A stretch of 64,000 nucleotides of DNA from NCBI GenBank assembly GCA_006386115.1, contig VFIW01000022.1:496001-560000 (forward strand). The letters run 5' to 3'. Every line of letters begins with the position of its first letter. Position 1 is the first letter of the stretch. The stretch comes from Globisporangium splendens (taxonomy: Eukaryota > Oomycota > Peronosporomycetes > Pythiales > Pythiaceae). The notes under the pieces are model-generated. The model had not been told where the DNA came from and searched no databases. It was given only the letters and a program-made list of their open reading frames with translations. Below are positions 44,088 through 55,478 of this stretch, one piece after another. A program made the translations under genes and the position numbers.

Positions 44088-46146
44088 CTATGTGCGAATG
44101 CTGAGCCGCAGCTTCCGTCCTTCTTCGGCCATCTTGTCCACGCCGTACTTCTCAATGTAGTCGAGCACCTCTTGCTCGGTGGACTCAAGCGCGAGTTTGC
44201 CGAGTTTAATATGCTAATCACACCGAACACAACGAATAGAAACATACCAGTGGGTTTACAACACATAGAACAAAATGGTCCACATCAGAAAGACATACCT
44301 TGGCGACTGCACGACGCAGATCGGACGTGAAGATACCCGGAGCGACCGCGAAACGCACACAGAGTTTCGTGGTAAACTGTCTTGGGAGGAGGCCGCCCTT
44401 GACGTTGCTCTGGATGTACCCGACGCGGTTCTTCTCGACAAACGAGTGGCGCTTGCTCTTTTGCACTTGCTTGCTCGCTTCGACTTCGGCGAGTAGCGCC
44501 TCGAGCTCGTCCTCCTTGATGTCCGCATTCGACTCGTGCACGCGCTCCAAGTACGTGCGCCAGCGCTCGAGGTCGCCCTCGGCCTTCCACGAGGACACGA
44601 CTTCGGTGTACAGCATCTCTTCACGGAATCGCGTCATGGCTTCGTCTTCACGACGCGACAGCAGGATGCGGTGGCTCAGGTCCCTGCGTTCCTTTGCGAG
44701 AACCGTGTTCGAGTCCTGGTACAACGACACCGTGTGCAGCTTGCCACCAAAGGAGCTGCTGAGCAGGATGAGCCCTTCAGCGGGAGCAATCGGGATGCGC
44801 ACGATGCGCTTTGTGTCCAGCGCTGCATCAAACATCGTTCGACTCATGCCCTTCGTGGCGACGGACACAGCACCGCCGATCATGCAGCGGATCTGGTTGA
44901 ACAGAAACGCCTGGCCAACAATGTGGATGCGCAGGTACGGCTCGCCATAGAAATTGTGGATCAGACTACCCGTGCACGAGTAGATAGAGCGGCGATGACG
45001 AGGCAGCGACTTCCGAGCGGTCTCTTCTTCGTTTTCAAACTGATTGGAGCCTGGGCGTTGCTCGTCCGAGTCTTGATCCTCGTCATCTTCATACTCGCTT
45101 GCTTCATCATCCATGGCAGCAGCAACCGCATCTTCGTCGATCTCTTCGTCGATCTCTTCGTCGATCTCTTCGTCTCCTTCGCCGCTCACTGCGCCAGCAG
45201 CTCGCTGAGCGCGCAGCAGACGCATCTTGGCGTGCTCCTTGTAGAAATACGACCGCGCTTTTGTGAAATTGTGGAAGTCGTGGATGCCTTCGTAGCGCTT
45301 GACTGCGCGACAAAACTCCTCGACGACTTCGTCCAAGTCGGTCGCGTCGGCATTCAAGATGCTCTTTTGCAGGAACGAGAGCGGCATGAAGTACTCGTAC
45401 TCGCGGAGCACGCAGTTCTTGCGCGCATCGAATCGCTTGTTCACGCGTGTGCAGGAAAAAACACGGATCGTTGGCGGCAGCGACGCGTTCAGAGCCTCCG
45501 CCAGTCCTTTCACTCGCCCAGTGGCAGGATCCACTTGCTTTTCTTCGTCAATCAGCAATTTACCGGAAAACTAGGAAGCAAAAGCACACACAGAACATAT
45601 CCAATTAGACCAAGCGATTGCTGACGCAACACACATGCAGTGCATGCATATAACAGAAATGCAACGTACCACAATGCACCCAGCGTGCACGCCCTTGTCG
45701 GTGCGACTGCTTCGCGACCAGTCGATCTTGCCGAGGTCTTCGAAGTTGGACTCGCGCATGGCGCCGGCATTGAAGATCGCATGCCGCAGCTCGTGCTCGA
45801 TGGTCTGCACGTTGTTGTTCAGCTGCACGCCGTGGTAGCCCGTGCCGGAGTAGCCCGCCACGATCGCGATCTTGCGCTTCACCAGCTTGTCGCCGTCCGC
45901 ATTCGTTGGCGCTGTCCCTACAGGCTCGGTTGCCGGCTCGCGTCTGCGGCGCTTGTCCGATGACGTGGAGAGCGATGACGCGCCGCCGCTACCCAATCCA
46001 GTGAGCGGGTTCCACCACGCGCGCCGCGCATGCGCCGCCGTCGAGGCACGCAGCGACGTGGCGCCTGCCGAGCGCATCCGCAGCATCGAGAGCATCGAGC
46101 GCAACTCCAAATGCGCATTCGTCCTGCCCAATCGAGTGAAAACCAT
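44088..46146 (-). CDS. tRNA pseudouridine synthase, PUS1/TruA family
   Basis: Exons 46146-45670, 45570-44299 and 44213-44088 give 624 residues. The N-terminus is Arg/Ser/Ala-rich without acidic residues for most of ~50 positions, resembling a mitochondrial presequence. The catalytic core has GYSGTGYHGVQLN, KIDWSRSSRTDKGVHAG (catalytic Asp ~150), RVNKRFDARKNC and the C-terminal HIVGQAFLFNQIRCMIGG. An acidic insert with a 12-bp tandem repeat splits the core at ~280-320. Long C-terminal helical extension. Role: isomerisation of uridines in tRNA (PUS1-like positions), in nucleus and/or mitochondria. Start could alternatively be an internal ATG (MLSMLRM). Confidence 0.92.
45131..45175 (-). repeat. 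12-bp tandem repeat encoding acidic EIDE units
   Basis: About three and a half copies of tcttcgtcgatc (plus strand), encoding repeated EIDE in the pseudouridine synthase insert. Confidence 0.85.
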
Positions 46147-46521
46147 GAACGTACTGCCAGCTACCTGAATACAAGACCTCAATCAGGTGGTTTTTATCTG
46201 GGATAAAAACCCACTGTGCTGAAAAAACCTCGCGACGCTTCTGTAGTACAACCCTCTAGCTTGTACACATGTGAATTTCAAGTATTTAGTATAAAATGAT
46301 AGCTGCATTTAGTCGAGACGTATAAAAACGCTTCTGACGTTATATAAGCTATACTTGTGGTCAGTTGACATATTGCTGCTATAAACAGGGTACTTCCCAC
46401 AATGTCCTGAGGTTGAAAATGTGAGTCGATGACGGTGGTGTTGACTTGCGCTGGCGCTCGTCGGTTGCTGCTCACTTCTCCAAGACCCGCCCGCCGCGAA
46501 TCCTCTTCCTCTTCATTGACC

Positions 46522-47288
46522 ATGTTGGCGCTCCGTGTGGCTTCGGCGTTCTCCAAGACCTCCTCCCGCGCTGCCTCGTGGCGCATGGCGGCGCAGCGCC
46601 CGGCGTCCGTCGCGCTCTTCTCCACCAAGTACACCAAGCAGCACGAGTACATCACGCTGAACGGCAAGGAAGGCACCATCGGCATCACGGACTTCGCACA
46701 GAACTCGCTCGGCGACGTCGTGTTTGTCGACTTGCCAGCCGTCGGTGACTCCTTCGCCAAGGGGTACGTCTTGCGCTAATTTGCGCTTACTCTTTCTAAT
46801 GAAACGCGGTTGCGGCATGTCGGTGCGTGGTGTGCATGATGCTGACAATGGCTGTTGTTTTTGTGTGAGTAGTGACGTTTTTGGTGCCGTTGAATCGGTG
46901 AAGGCTGCCAGTGACGTGTACTTGCCAGCGTCGGGCAAGATCATTGCTGTGAACGAGGTACATACTGCACAGCATGTGTTTATGCAACGCGAGACTGGTT
47001 CTGACGCATTGGTTTTCTACTTGTCTGTTGCTTTTGTTGTAAAGGAATTGGGCGAAAACCCTCACTTGGTTAACGAAGAAGCGATGAGCGGCGGCTGGTT
47101 CGTCAAGATCGAGGTGCGTAGCTCATTTATCTCTACTGCAGCATGGCACTTGACGCCGTGAAATCTCACTGTATCCATCTGTGCATTGATGATCTCTTCT
47201 TTGTCGTCAGTTGGAAAACGAATCGGACCTGGATGACCTCTTGGACGAAGCCGCGTACAAGGAACTCTGCGACAGCGAGGACCACTAA
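46522..47288 (+). CDS. GCSH: Glycine cleavage system H protein, mitochondrial
   Basis: Four exons (46522-46763, 46873-46957, 47045-47113, 47211-47288) give 157 residues. A ~35-residue Arg/Ser/Ala-rich presequence precedes the mature start near [11 protein letters not shown]. The lipoyl-lysine lies in [15 protein letters not shown] (K91), and [21 protein letters not shown] and the C-terminal [13 protein letters not shown] follow the family. The protein shuttles the aminomethyl group between P, T and L proteins in glycine decarboxylation. Confidence 0.96.
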
Positions 47289-47748
47289 GCAGTTCATCCT
47301 ACAATGCTTTCCATTTCCCGTATGGAGCGCACCGTCGGTGGTAGCTATTCGCCACTTCAAGTACACATCCATGCATCTCTCCAATTCCATTCCCTCTCTA
47401 CCAATTTAAACCGTTTTTTCCTCTGCAAATATACGCATAGAAAGTTTCCAGAGCAAACCAATGCATCCTCACATATCTTTCTCCATTCCCTTGGTCTCCC
47501 TCCTCGTGTCAGCGAGGGCATTAGGCATGTTGCACCACTTGCCCATTCGCTTGTGGTGGTCCAAACCACCAATGTTGACCCCATCCAATCATGTGACCAT
47601 CATTCCGAGGCAGCACCACATCCAATCAGACCATCACTCCAACAATATGTCAGAGATCCTACTATCATTGGTAGAAATTCGAATCCTATTTTCGACCAAT
47701 GGAACGTCCTATCCATCAAGCTGCTGCCCTCAATCTGATCATGTGATC
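47289..47748. other. Intergenic with CCAAT-rich promoter region
   Basis: 3' flank of GCSH and 5' flank of the methyltransferase gene; see the CCAAT cluster entry. Confidence 0.6.
47569..47700 (+). promoter_or_regulatory. Cluster of CCAAT boxes
   Basis: CCAAT occurs at 47569, 47585, 47622 and 47696, and its reverse at 47667, within 132 bp and ending ~50 bp before the methyltransferase ATG. Three have the extended CCAATCA/CCAATG form. Five in so short a stretch suggests NF-Y-type binding; inference only. Confidence 0.4.
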
Positions 47749-48989
47749 ATGTGGACGTTGTGGCGACGACGGAATGCGGCGACGGCTGCTGTCTCTGCGG
47801 CGCGTGCGCTCGCTGCTTGTCGTCGTTACAATGGCGCACATGTGCGCTGCATCCACAGTCAGCAGTTAGTGCGCGAAGCGCTGCAGGAAGCGCGCAAACG
47901 GCTCCAGTCCGCTTCGACTTGTGGTGCTGCGACCACCAGCAATACGAATGACGCCAAGCCGCTGCTCACAAACGCATTGCGACCGCCACTGGCGTCCAGC
48001 AATGACGTGTTCCTGCATCTCGACCGACAGGTACTGTCCTGCACTTTGCGTTGTTGATTGTAGTGCAATAGAGAAGAAGCTAACGCATGACTCGCTGTAT
48101 GCGGCAGCTCACTTCGGACGAGGCGCACATCCTGACGCAGTTTCTCGAGCGTCGCTGCAATGGAGAACCTCTCGCGTACATCATTGGCAAGAAGGAGTTC
48201 TGGTCGCTCGAGTTCCGTGTATCACCAAGCACACTCATCCCGCGCAGCGACAGCGAAGTGCTCATCGAAACGCTCGTGGAGCAGTACCCAGACAAGCGCA
48301 CAGCAAAGCTCCGCATTCTTGATCTTGGTACCGGTTCGGGCTGCTTGCTGCTCTCAGCATTGTCCGAGTTTCCGCTCGCCTCGGGTGTGGGGCTCGACAT
48401 CTCCGCAGATGCTCTCGAGGTCGCGCGAGCGAACGCAGCGGCTCATGGTCTCACTGATCGTGCACAGTTCGTCCAATATGACATGCAGCACCTTTCTAGG
48501 CTCGGCAATCGCGTTGCGGCACAAGACGCTGCATCCATAGAGAAGCAGCTGTACCAACAGCTTGACGTCATCCTGTGCAACCCGCCGTACATCCCGCGTG
48601 ACGAGCTTCATCTCGTGGCAGACGACGTGCTCGCGTACGAGCCGCACCTCGCACTCTTCTCCGACGGTCCCAATGCTGCTTCTGGAGCTTCCCAGAAGGA
48701 CTGTGAAGCTATAGCCCAACAGCAAGAAGAGGTCGATTGCCTAGAAGAAACAGACCCGGAGGGGCTTCGCATGTATCGCTACATACAGCAAAGCGTCGTG
48801 CATCTCTTCCGTCCCGATGGGAGAACCACACTGCTGTTCGAAATCGGCTCGGAAGCACAAGCGAAGGCCGTCCAGGCGCTCTTTGCGCCATCATCGCCTG
48901 CACTCACGTTCGAGCGCATGCTGATCGACGGACAGGGGCGACACCGAGGTTTGCTCTTCCAGGGTCGTAGGCAGGTTCGTGACCAATGA
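47749..48989 (+). CDS. Release-factor glutamine methyltransferase (PrmC/HemK), probably mitochondrial
   Basis: Exons 47749-48030 and 48108-48989 give 387 residues. The N-terminus MWTLWRRRNAATAAVSAARA looks like a mitochondrial presequence. The PrmC N-domain (YIIGKKEFWSLEFRVSPSTLIPRSDSE) is followed by the SAM loop ILDLGTGSGCLLLSAL and the catalytic NPPYIPRDEL (~252). The family methylates the Gln of the GGQ motif in release factors. An ~30-residue acidic insert (ASGASQKDCEA…EEVD) lies between the NPPY motif and the C-terminal strand. Confidence 0.92.
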
Positions 48990-49097
48990 AAATAGAAAAA
49001 TGGTTGTGATCGCTCGCTTTCTGTCGTTTTCTTTCCACGTTTCTGCTGCGCTGCTGGATCCTCACTGCCGCAGAAAAGCACAAAGAGAGAAGGAGGC

Positions 49098-50446
49098 ATG
49101 AAAGAAAGCCTGGCAGCACGTCAGGCTGCGCTGCTGAAGCAAAACGCAGAGCTCAACGAGCAGGTCGAAGCCATTGAGCAGCGTCGCCAGCAGCAGCTTG
49201 TCGGTGCGTCGACGCATTTTCGAGGATCATCTTCCAGTGCAGTACCAAAAGCTGACGAGTATGCAACCGAGGATCGACGGCACCAGGACGTAGACAACCA
49301 TGACGAAGCAGAACAAGATGACGATGACGCGCAAGACGTTGCGTCTTCGCGTGGAGGGCGGGGGAAAGCGAAGCAGGTCACGCTGAAGATGGATCTGAGT
49401 GCATCCATCGACTCGTTCAGCTCCGCACTAAACGACAATGAGCCACAGCCAAGAGTGAGAAACCGCGCCACCACCGCTCCATAAAGCGTCAGAGTTCTGC
49501 ATCCGAGAAGGAAGAGAATGTCAATAGCAGCAAGAGCCAAAGCGCGCTCGCCCACAATGGACAAGGCGACAAAGTGGAGACTCCCGAGGAACTCGGCATG
49601 GAAGCCGCGGTGCGCTACCAGAAAGCGCGGCTTCGCGTGCTGCAGGACGAAGCCGATTCCGCGAACGCTCACGTCAAAGAACTGGTAAAAATCTGTGCTG
49701 CTGAGTGCAAGTTAAGTTCATGGATTTGACTCAATACTCTTTGTGGCTTTCAATACTCACAGGAAGCCTCGCGTGCTGTCCCACAAGCCCAAATGGACGA
49801 GTTGAAAGCCGAAAATGGCATTCTTGCCAAGAAATCCCAGCAAACGCAGCAATTGCTCGAGAAACAAAAAGAACTCTCGTATGGAAGACACCTCTGCTGT
49901 TGCTTACATGTATCTCCTTCGTATTAGTCATATTTACGACCGATTTCTTTGCACATCACCTTGTAGAGCGGCTCAAGAAGCCAAGCAGCGCCTTCTCGAG
50001 TCGCAATTGGCGGCCACGCAGGCGAAAGCCGACGAGATCCAGCGGTCCGAGAAGCAGGCGTCGCAGCAATTCCGGTCCAAGGACGTGCGTCTGAACCGCG
50101 CGCTCGAGGAGCTCGAAAAGGTGAAGGCACAGCTGCAGCAGGAAAAGAAAGCGCTCGACAAGGAGGTGGTCACGAAAAGTGAGTACGAGAGCGTCGTGAA
50201 GGAGAACAAGAAGCTCGAGAAGCAGAAAAGCGAGCTGCTCGTCGCGTTCAAGAAGCAGATGAAGCTCATCGATCTGCTCAAGCGGCAGCGCATCCACATG
50301 GAGGTGAGGTGTCCTGACTTGGTCCCTGGTTCTGAAAGCTCCCTGGAGATAATTGACTTCATCTACTCTTGTTGTGCCGCGTGCAGGCTGCAAAGATGCT
50401 GTCGTTCACAGAAGAAGAGTTCAGTAAAACACTCGAGCTCGGGTAA
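49098..50446 (+). CDS. TEX9-like coiled-coil protein
   Basis: Five exons (49098-49454, 49487-49684, 49763-49878, 49967-50303, 50387-50446) give 355 residues. The conserved C-terminal block RLNRALEELEKVKAQLQQ, ENKKLEKQKSELLVAFKKQ, MKLIDLLKRQRIHMEAAKM and LSFTEEEF matches human TEX9. TEX9 is a coiled-coil protein linked to cilia/centriolar material, which would fit a zoosporic organism. The first intron would be only 32 nt (GTGAGA...AAAG), the shortest with good borders in the window; a one-base indel would be an alternative explanation. N-terminal third is variable and acidic. Confidence 0.83.
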
Positions 50447-50508
50447 AAAGTCGCAGAATTGCACATTTCCACGTTCCCATTATGGAAAAGCGTCCAAATC
50501 AAAAAGTT

Positions 50509-52757
50509 CTACTCCAGGTGCAAGATCTCCTTTTGCAGCGCAAACTGCACCTCGAACCGCTGCGCTTCGAGTACGCGCGTGAGTTCCATCTAATGACAGG
50601 TAATGCAAGCAAAAAGCGTTAGCATATCGGAAAAAGTACTCCCATGCAAAACACAATGCGTCCTCACCTTTTTCTCGTTGAGGTAGTGGTACGCTCGCAA
50701 ATGGGCTTCCTGGAGCACTTCGACTTGTGAAATACTGAGTCCGTCCGCTGGTTGGAGCTCCGCATCGGTTGCAGACGACGCGATCACGAAACTCTCGACG
50801 GCGATGTCGAGTTCGTCCGCCATGGGGAACGTGCGATGGAAGATTGCGCTCAGTTTGTGGTACGACATGGAGGAAGACGACCCCGAGTGTCCTTGCTGCT
50901 CATCCGATGACGAGAGCGACGACTCTGCGTCAGCCTCTGTCACGGCGGCAGCAGCAATTTTGTCAACCTTCGTGTTTGCGATCTCTGGTCTCTTCGAGTC
51001 GGACAACGTGCTCGGTTCTGGTTGCTTTTGTAACTTGAGGTTTGTCGTGAGTGGCAGCGAGGACGCGGCCGAATGGACAGGAGGAACCACAGACCGTTCT
51101 GTTGCCACATTATTCCTACTCGCGCTTTTCAAAGCTGTCGTCTTCTTCTGTGGTTGCCTTGATTTTGGCTGCGTTGTGGTCCTGCTCTTGTTCTCCGGAA
51201 TCGAGAGCTTTCTCCCTGGTTTACACGAAGCAAACACGAACACAACCATTATTAGTGCATGCCATCGTCAGCACCAACTCGACCAAAACTGCAGTCGAAT
51301 AGAGAGCAAGAACGTACGATTCTTCTTCTTCGTTGCACTCTGCCATTCGCTTTGCGTATCCTCATCGTCCTGAGCTTCAATGTGCACGGCTTCAGCAGTC
51401 AGTTGAGTGGGAACTGTAAGTGCTTCCTGTTCGTCCTCGCTCAGCGATAGCGCGATCTCTTGATCAAGCTTCGTCTCCTGCACCGTCACCTCGGTCGATT
51501 TGCTATCATGATGACCTGGCGTTGCCTTCTTCTTTGGTTTCTTCTTCTTCTTCTTGCTGCTGTCCGTCTTCTTCTCCTGTTTTGTCGATGTCAAAGACGA
51601 TGCAATCAGCTCCTTCTCTGCTGCGAGACTCCGTTCGGCTGCCTCCAAGTTCATTTCGGCAAGTCTGCGCTGCAAAAGATCCATGATCGCCGTGGACACG
51701 CGAGCACGTTTTCCCACCTCGATCGCCGTCATCCCAACCTTGTTCTTAATGGACACATCCACCTGAACGGCGCTTTCAGTGAGGCGTTCTACCGCTTTGG
51801 TGTTCTGACTCAGCACAGCAAAATGAAGCGCTGTATTTCCCGCTGCGACCTCTGCAGCGTTCACTTGCTCGTGCGAATGCAGCAGCAGCAACCGCACGAT
51901 CTCGTCACTCGCAGCCATCAGCTCGTCTCGGCCTTTAGGTGCGACTCCGTCACTCAAGCGAGCAGCGCACATGAGCGCATTCATTCCGTTGGCGTTTCCA
52001 TACGAGACATTCGCGTTGAGGATTGTCAGTAAAACGCGTACAGCGCTGACATTCTTTGCAACACACGCCATCATGAGAGCTGTTTAAACAGCAGACAGCA
52101 ACATTAAGCACAGTAAGACGATCAGTAAGCGCTCAACAATATAGCTAAGTCCAAGCAGCAGAGGTACGTACGTGTGTCTCCGTTGATATTGGGGGCATCC
52201 ACGATCGCTTTGAGCTTTTCCTGGCGCTCTGGTGTCGCAGTCAGTTCCTCCATGACGAGCGACTACGCAGACAGCATTCCATCACATCCATTGAGTCTGT
52301 GGGCAAATATGTGCATGCATTGCGTCTCTTCAAAGCTACTCACGTTCTTCGACATCGCGGCCAAGTGGAGCACTGTCGTTCGGTTCGGCACCGTCGCGCA
52401 CGAGACGTTTGTGGTGGCATCCGCCACGAGCCCCACCAGATCGGCTCGTCCTGCGCGTCGCATGATTCCAAACACGGAACAAACAATTAGCAGTGACATC
52501 ACCACATACATACAAGCATGTCTTGTCATATGCAAGCACGCACCACAGGCGCAGACACTCATCAAGATGCTCCATCCGGTCGCGTTCGGCTGGTCCAAGT
52601 CCACATGTTTGTCGCAGAAGAACTTGCCGCACGTCTCAGAGTCCGCGAATTCCACGAGGCGATGCGCAAACTCCTGCGCCTTTGCAGCAGCAGCAGCAGT
52701 CGTGGTGGTGTCTACGACAGCCGCATTCTCCAGCAGAGCTGCTCGCATTGCCGCCAT
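50509..52757 (-). CDS. Ankyrin-repeat protein with UIM-like motif
   Basis: Six exons (52757-52544, 52450-52344, 52262-52172, 52079-51318, 51215-50668, 50589-50509) give 600 residues. Ankyrin repeats occupy ~75-260 (TTVLHLAAMSKN, INGDTPLMMACVAKN, NGMNALMCAARL, GNTALHFAVLSQN, GMTAIEVGKRA); splice junctions restore GDTPLMMA. A lysine-rich stretch (SSKKKKKKPKKKA) could be a nuclear localisation signal, followed by DQEIALSLSEDEQE, which fits the ubiquitin-interacting motif. The C-terminus is helical (VLEAQRFEVQFALQKE). It converges on TEX9, 62 bp apart. Function unknown; a ubiquitin-binding scaffold is an inference. Confidence 0.82.
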
Positions 52758-53209
52758 TGATGGGTGTCAAAAAGTGCGCAATTGGCTGGTTGGTGTCAGA
52801 ATCAGATGTGGCATCAGACAGAGTCAGGTTGTAAGGTGACACGAAGGTAGCGAAATGTTATCGTACTTTAGTGGGGAAAGTGTACCCATTTCATGCGGAT
52901 CCGTTTCAGAAAAACGAGAAAGGCAACATGGGGGGAGCATGCGTTTATTATTGTAAACGCGAAGGGAGAGAGAGAGACGTTATGTGGCTCTGGCAGCACA
53001 CTGAAAGCAAGCATTGAGAGAAAGAGTGCGTCTCTGCACTGTCGCGTGCGCCGTGTTCTTCCCTGCAGCCGCCGATCGTGCGTCTTTGCGTAAGTGTAGT
53101 TTCCTCACGAAGAGCTCGCGAGCGCTTCTTCTGAAGCGAGTCTTCGCTTTCTGTCACTACTGCTGAGGCTAATCGAGGCAAACGAACTGTATCAGAGCAT
53201 TAGGTCACC
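52758..53209. other. Divergent intergenic region
   Basis: Shared 5' region of the ankyrin gene and the SNARE gene; nothing else recognised. Confidence 0.55.
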
Positions 53210-54471
53210 ATGAGTCGAGAACTCGATGGGCTGCTCGACAAGCTGACCAAGATCAACAATGAGATGGGCGGTGAGGAAGGTCGCAAGAAGAAGGGCAGAG
53301 ACGGCGGCGACCGCTTCCACAACCTGAAAACCCAAGTAGCCGAGCGTCTGCATCGACTCAAATTCGTAAGCCAAGCTCTCATCTTCTGTGCTTGCGTGCG
53401 TCTGCCATGAAACTGAACGCCCTTTCTCTGCCATGATCATGGATTAGAACTTGCAAGATCCAGAACAGCAATCCGCCAAGAGGAACAAACACCCACGAGA
53501 AGCGATCCGGAGGCAGCAAGAGATACGAGAAGACATTCGACTCGTTGGACAGGATATCGAAGAGCTCGAGACGAGCTACGAGCAAGAACTGAAGAAGAAA
53601 AAGGTAAAATGCCTATCATCATGTAAAAGACATTCACGCCTCGCTGACAAACGCATCTACTTGCTTGTATGAAGAGCAAATTCCCGCCAGCCGAGCTGCA
53701 GATTCGAAAAGAGATTGTCGAGCAGTACTCTTCCGAGTTTGCGTTCATCAAAGAACTCGCGACTGCGGGGTATCGCGCTCCAGGTGCTGGTCGGTCCTCG
53801 TTTGATCGCACGGAGGTCGCGTCCACGGTCGGTAATTTCGAAGGCAGCGCGTTCTTCACTGGCGGCCACGGTCATGGAGGAGGAGGGGGGGGCTATGTTG
53901 GTGGAGGAGGGAGTGGCGAAGGCGGGGATGGACCGGGCCAGGAAGAGGTCACCGACGAGCAGCGGGAAGTCATGGTCCAGATCAAACACAACGACCAGCG
54001 ATTCGTACGTTGCAATGCACCTTCTTTCTGCGTTCGACAATTCCATAACCCAGAGACAACTCTAAATGGTTGATGTGCTTGTTGTTGTTTGCTGCCGGCA
54101 GGACATGATGATTGAGCAAATCGGGAGTGGCGTCCAGGAACTTGGCCAGTTGGCACGAGGTCTGAACGAGGAGCTCCAGCAGCAGAGCATCATGATTGAC
54201 GGACTCGAGGAGCGCATCGACACGACACAAGCGCACGGTACACAGCGAATCAATTGAATTGTGTGCGTCTCTCTCTCTCTTCGCCTTGACATTAACCCCA
54301 CGATGTTTTCGTTGTCGCTGTGCAGTCGAGAGCGTGAACATGAAGATGAAGAAAACACTGGAGAAAGTCGGTCGAAGCGCCGACAAGTGCATGATGGACA
54401 TGATCTGTCTCATCCTGCTTCTTGGCATCTTGACGGTGGTCTACAACATGTTTATCAAGAAGAAGTCTTAA
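53210..54471 (+). CDS. Qc-SNARE, SYP7-like
   Basis: Five exons (53210-53365, 53448-53603, 53675-54004, 54102-54237, 54326-54471) give 307 residues. The N-terminal helical part (RELDGLLDKLTKINNEM) resembles SYP71-type proteins. A glycine-rich linker (GGHGHGGGGGGYVGGGGSG) precedes the SNARE motif (DMMIEQIGSGVQELGQLARG … QSIMIDGLEERID) with its central Gln, then MKMKKTLEKVG and a single C-terminal membrane anchor (MICLILLLGILTVVYNMFI) with a KKK tail. Role: membrane fusion in the ER/secretory pathway. The Gly-rich linker is longer than I would expect for the family. Confidence 0.88.
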
Positions 54472-54746
54472 ACCACGGAAAGAAATGCATGCTTCATTAA
54501 CGAATACCACTCACCCTAACTGTCTTGCGTGCGTTTATTAGTGGAATACCGCTGTGTCTTGCTTTCATTGCGTGATACAGACGGCGCCTTGGTTCCCTTC
54601 TCTTGACTTTGTACCTAAGGCAATGGAGAGAGAGTCGTGTGGTGGCTTGAGTAATGCTCCCATGCTATGGGTAGAATCATCACTGCACGAAATGGATGAC
54701 GGATGGCTGAGCTTTTGTCTTTTTTCCAATGCGACAGTGTTGTCTA

Positions 54747-55478
54747 TTACTGAGGACCATAAATTGACGGCCGTGGCGGTGGCGCCATGCCTCTTCCGCC
54801 CATGTGCCCCATCGGACCTCCCATCGGCGGTCCGCGCGGTGGACCTAACAGCACATAAAGCAAAAAGGAAAGCACGCCATGCACACTCAGTATTAGCAAC
54901 AGATAATAAAGAGCAGAGAAGTATGTGTGGCGTACCGTGGAAAGGAGGTGGTCGCATCATGCCAGGGCCGCCTGGCGGCATCATGCCTCTAGGAGGCGGA
55001 CCGCGCGGAGGATACATGCCTCCAGGCATCCCGCCGCCCATCCCACCGCCCATCGGTCGTGGCGGTAAAGATCCAGCCGCTGGTGCCGCTCGGAGCCATT
55101 CGCCAGCTACATACACGAATAAAACACCATAAACATGCATAGTGAGTATCCATGAGGCCTCTTGCGCATCTTCACATAAATATAAACAGCGCTCGTAGCC
55201 CAACAGAACACACGCGAGTACGTACGCGTCATGATCCCGCCCTGGCCTGCGAGGAACTGTTCGTAGTAGAGCTTGACATTCTCTCGGTGCTTCCACCCGC
55301 GGTTGTGCTGTTTGCGTCCGGCTTGCTGTTCCATTCACAACATTACAGCAACCACAGCGTCAGATATCAGGACACAGAGACGAAGGCCGAGCGTGTGCGC
55401 ACACGACAGCGCGCATGGTTTGCGCACCGAGTCGTGTGTGAGATACGTGTCGCAGTAGTCGCAGTAGTAGCGCGGCAT
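54747..55478 (-). CDS. SNRPC: U1 snRNP protein C
   Basis: Four exons (55478-55428, 55325-55226, 55106-54936, 54844-54747) give 139 residues. The U1-C zinc finger reads [17 protein letters not shown] (exon 1) and [19 protein letters not shown] (exon 2), with Cys6, Cys9, His24 and His30 and the family spacing preserved across the splice. The rest is the usual Gly/Pro/Met-rich tail ([19 protein letters not shown]). U1-C stabilises U1 snRNA pairing with the 5' splice site. Confidence 0.93.
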
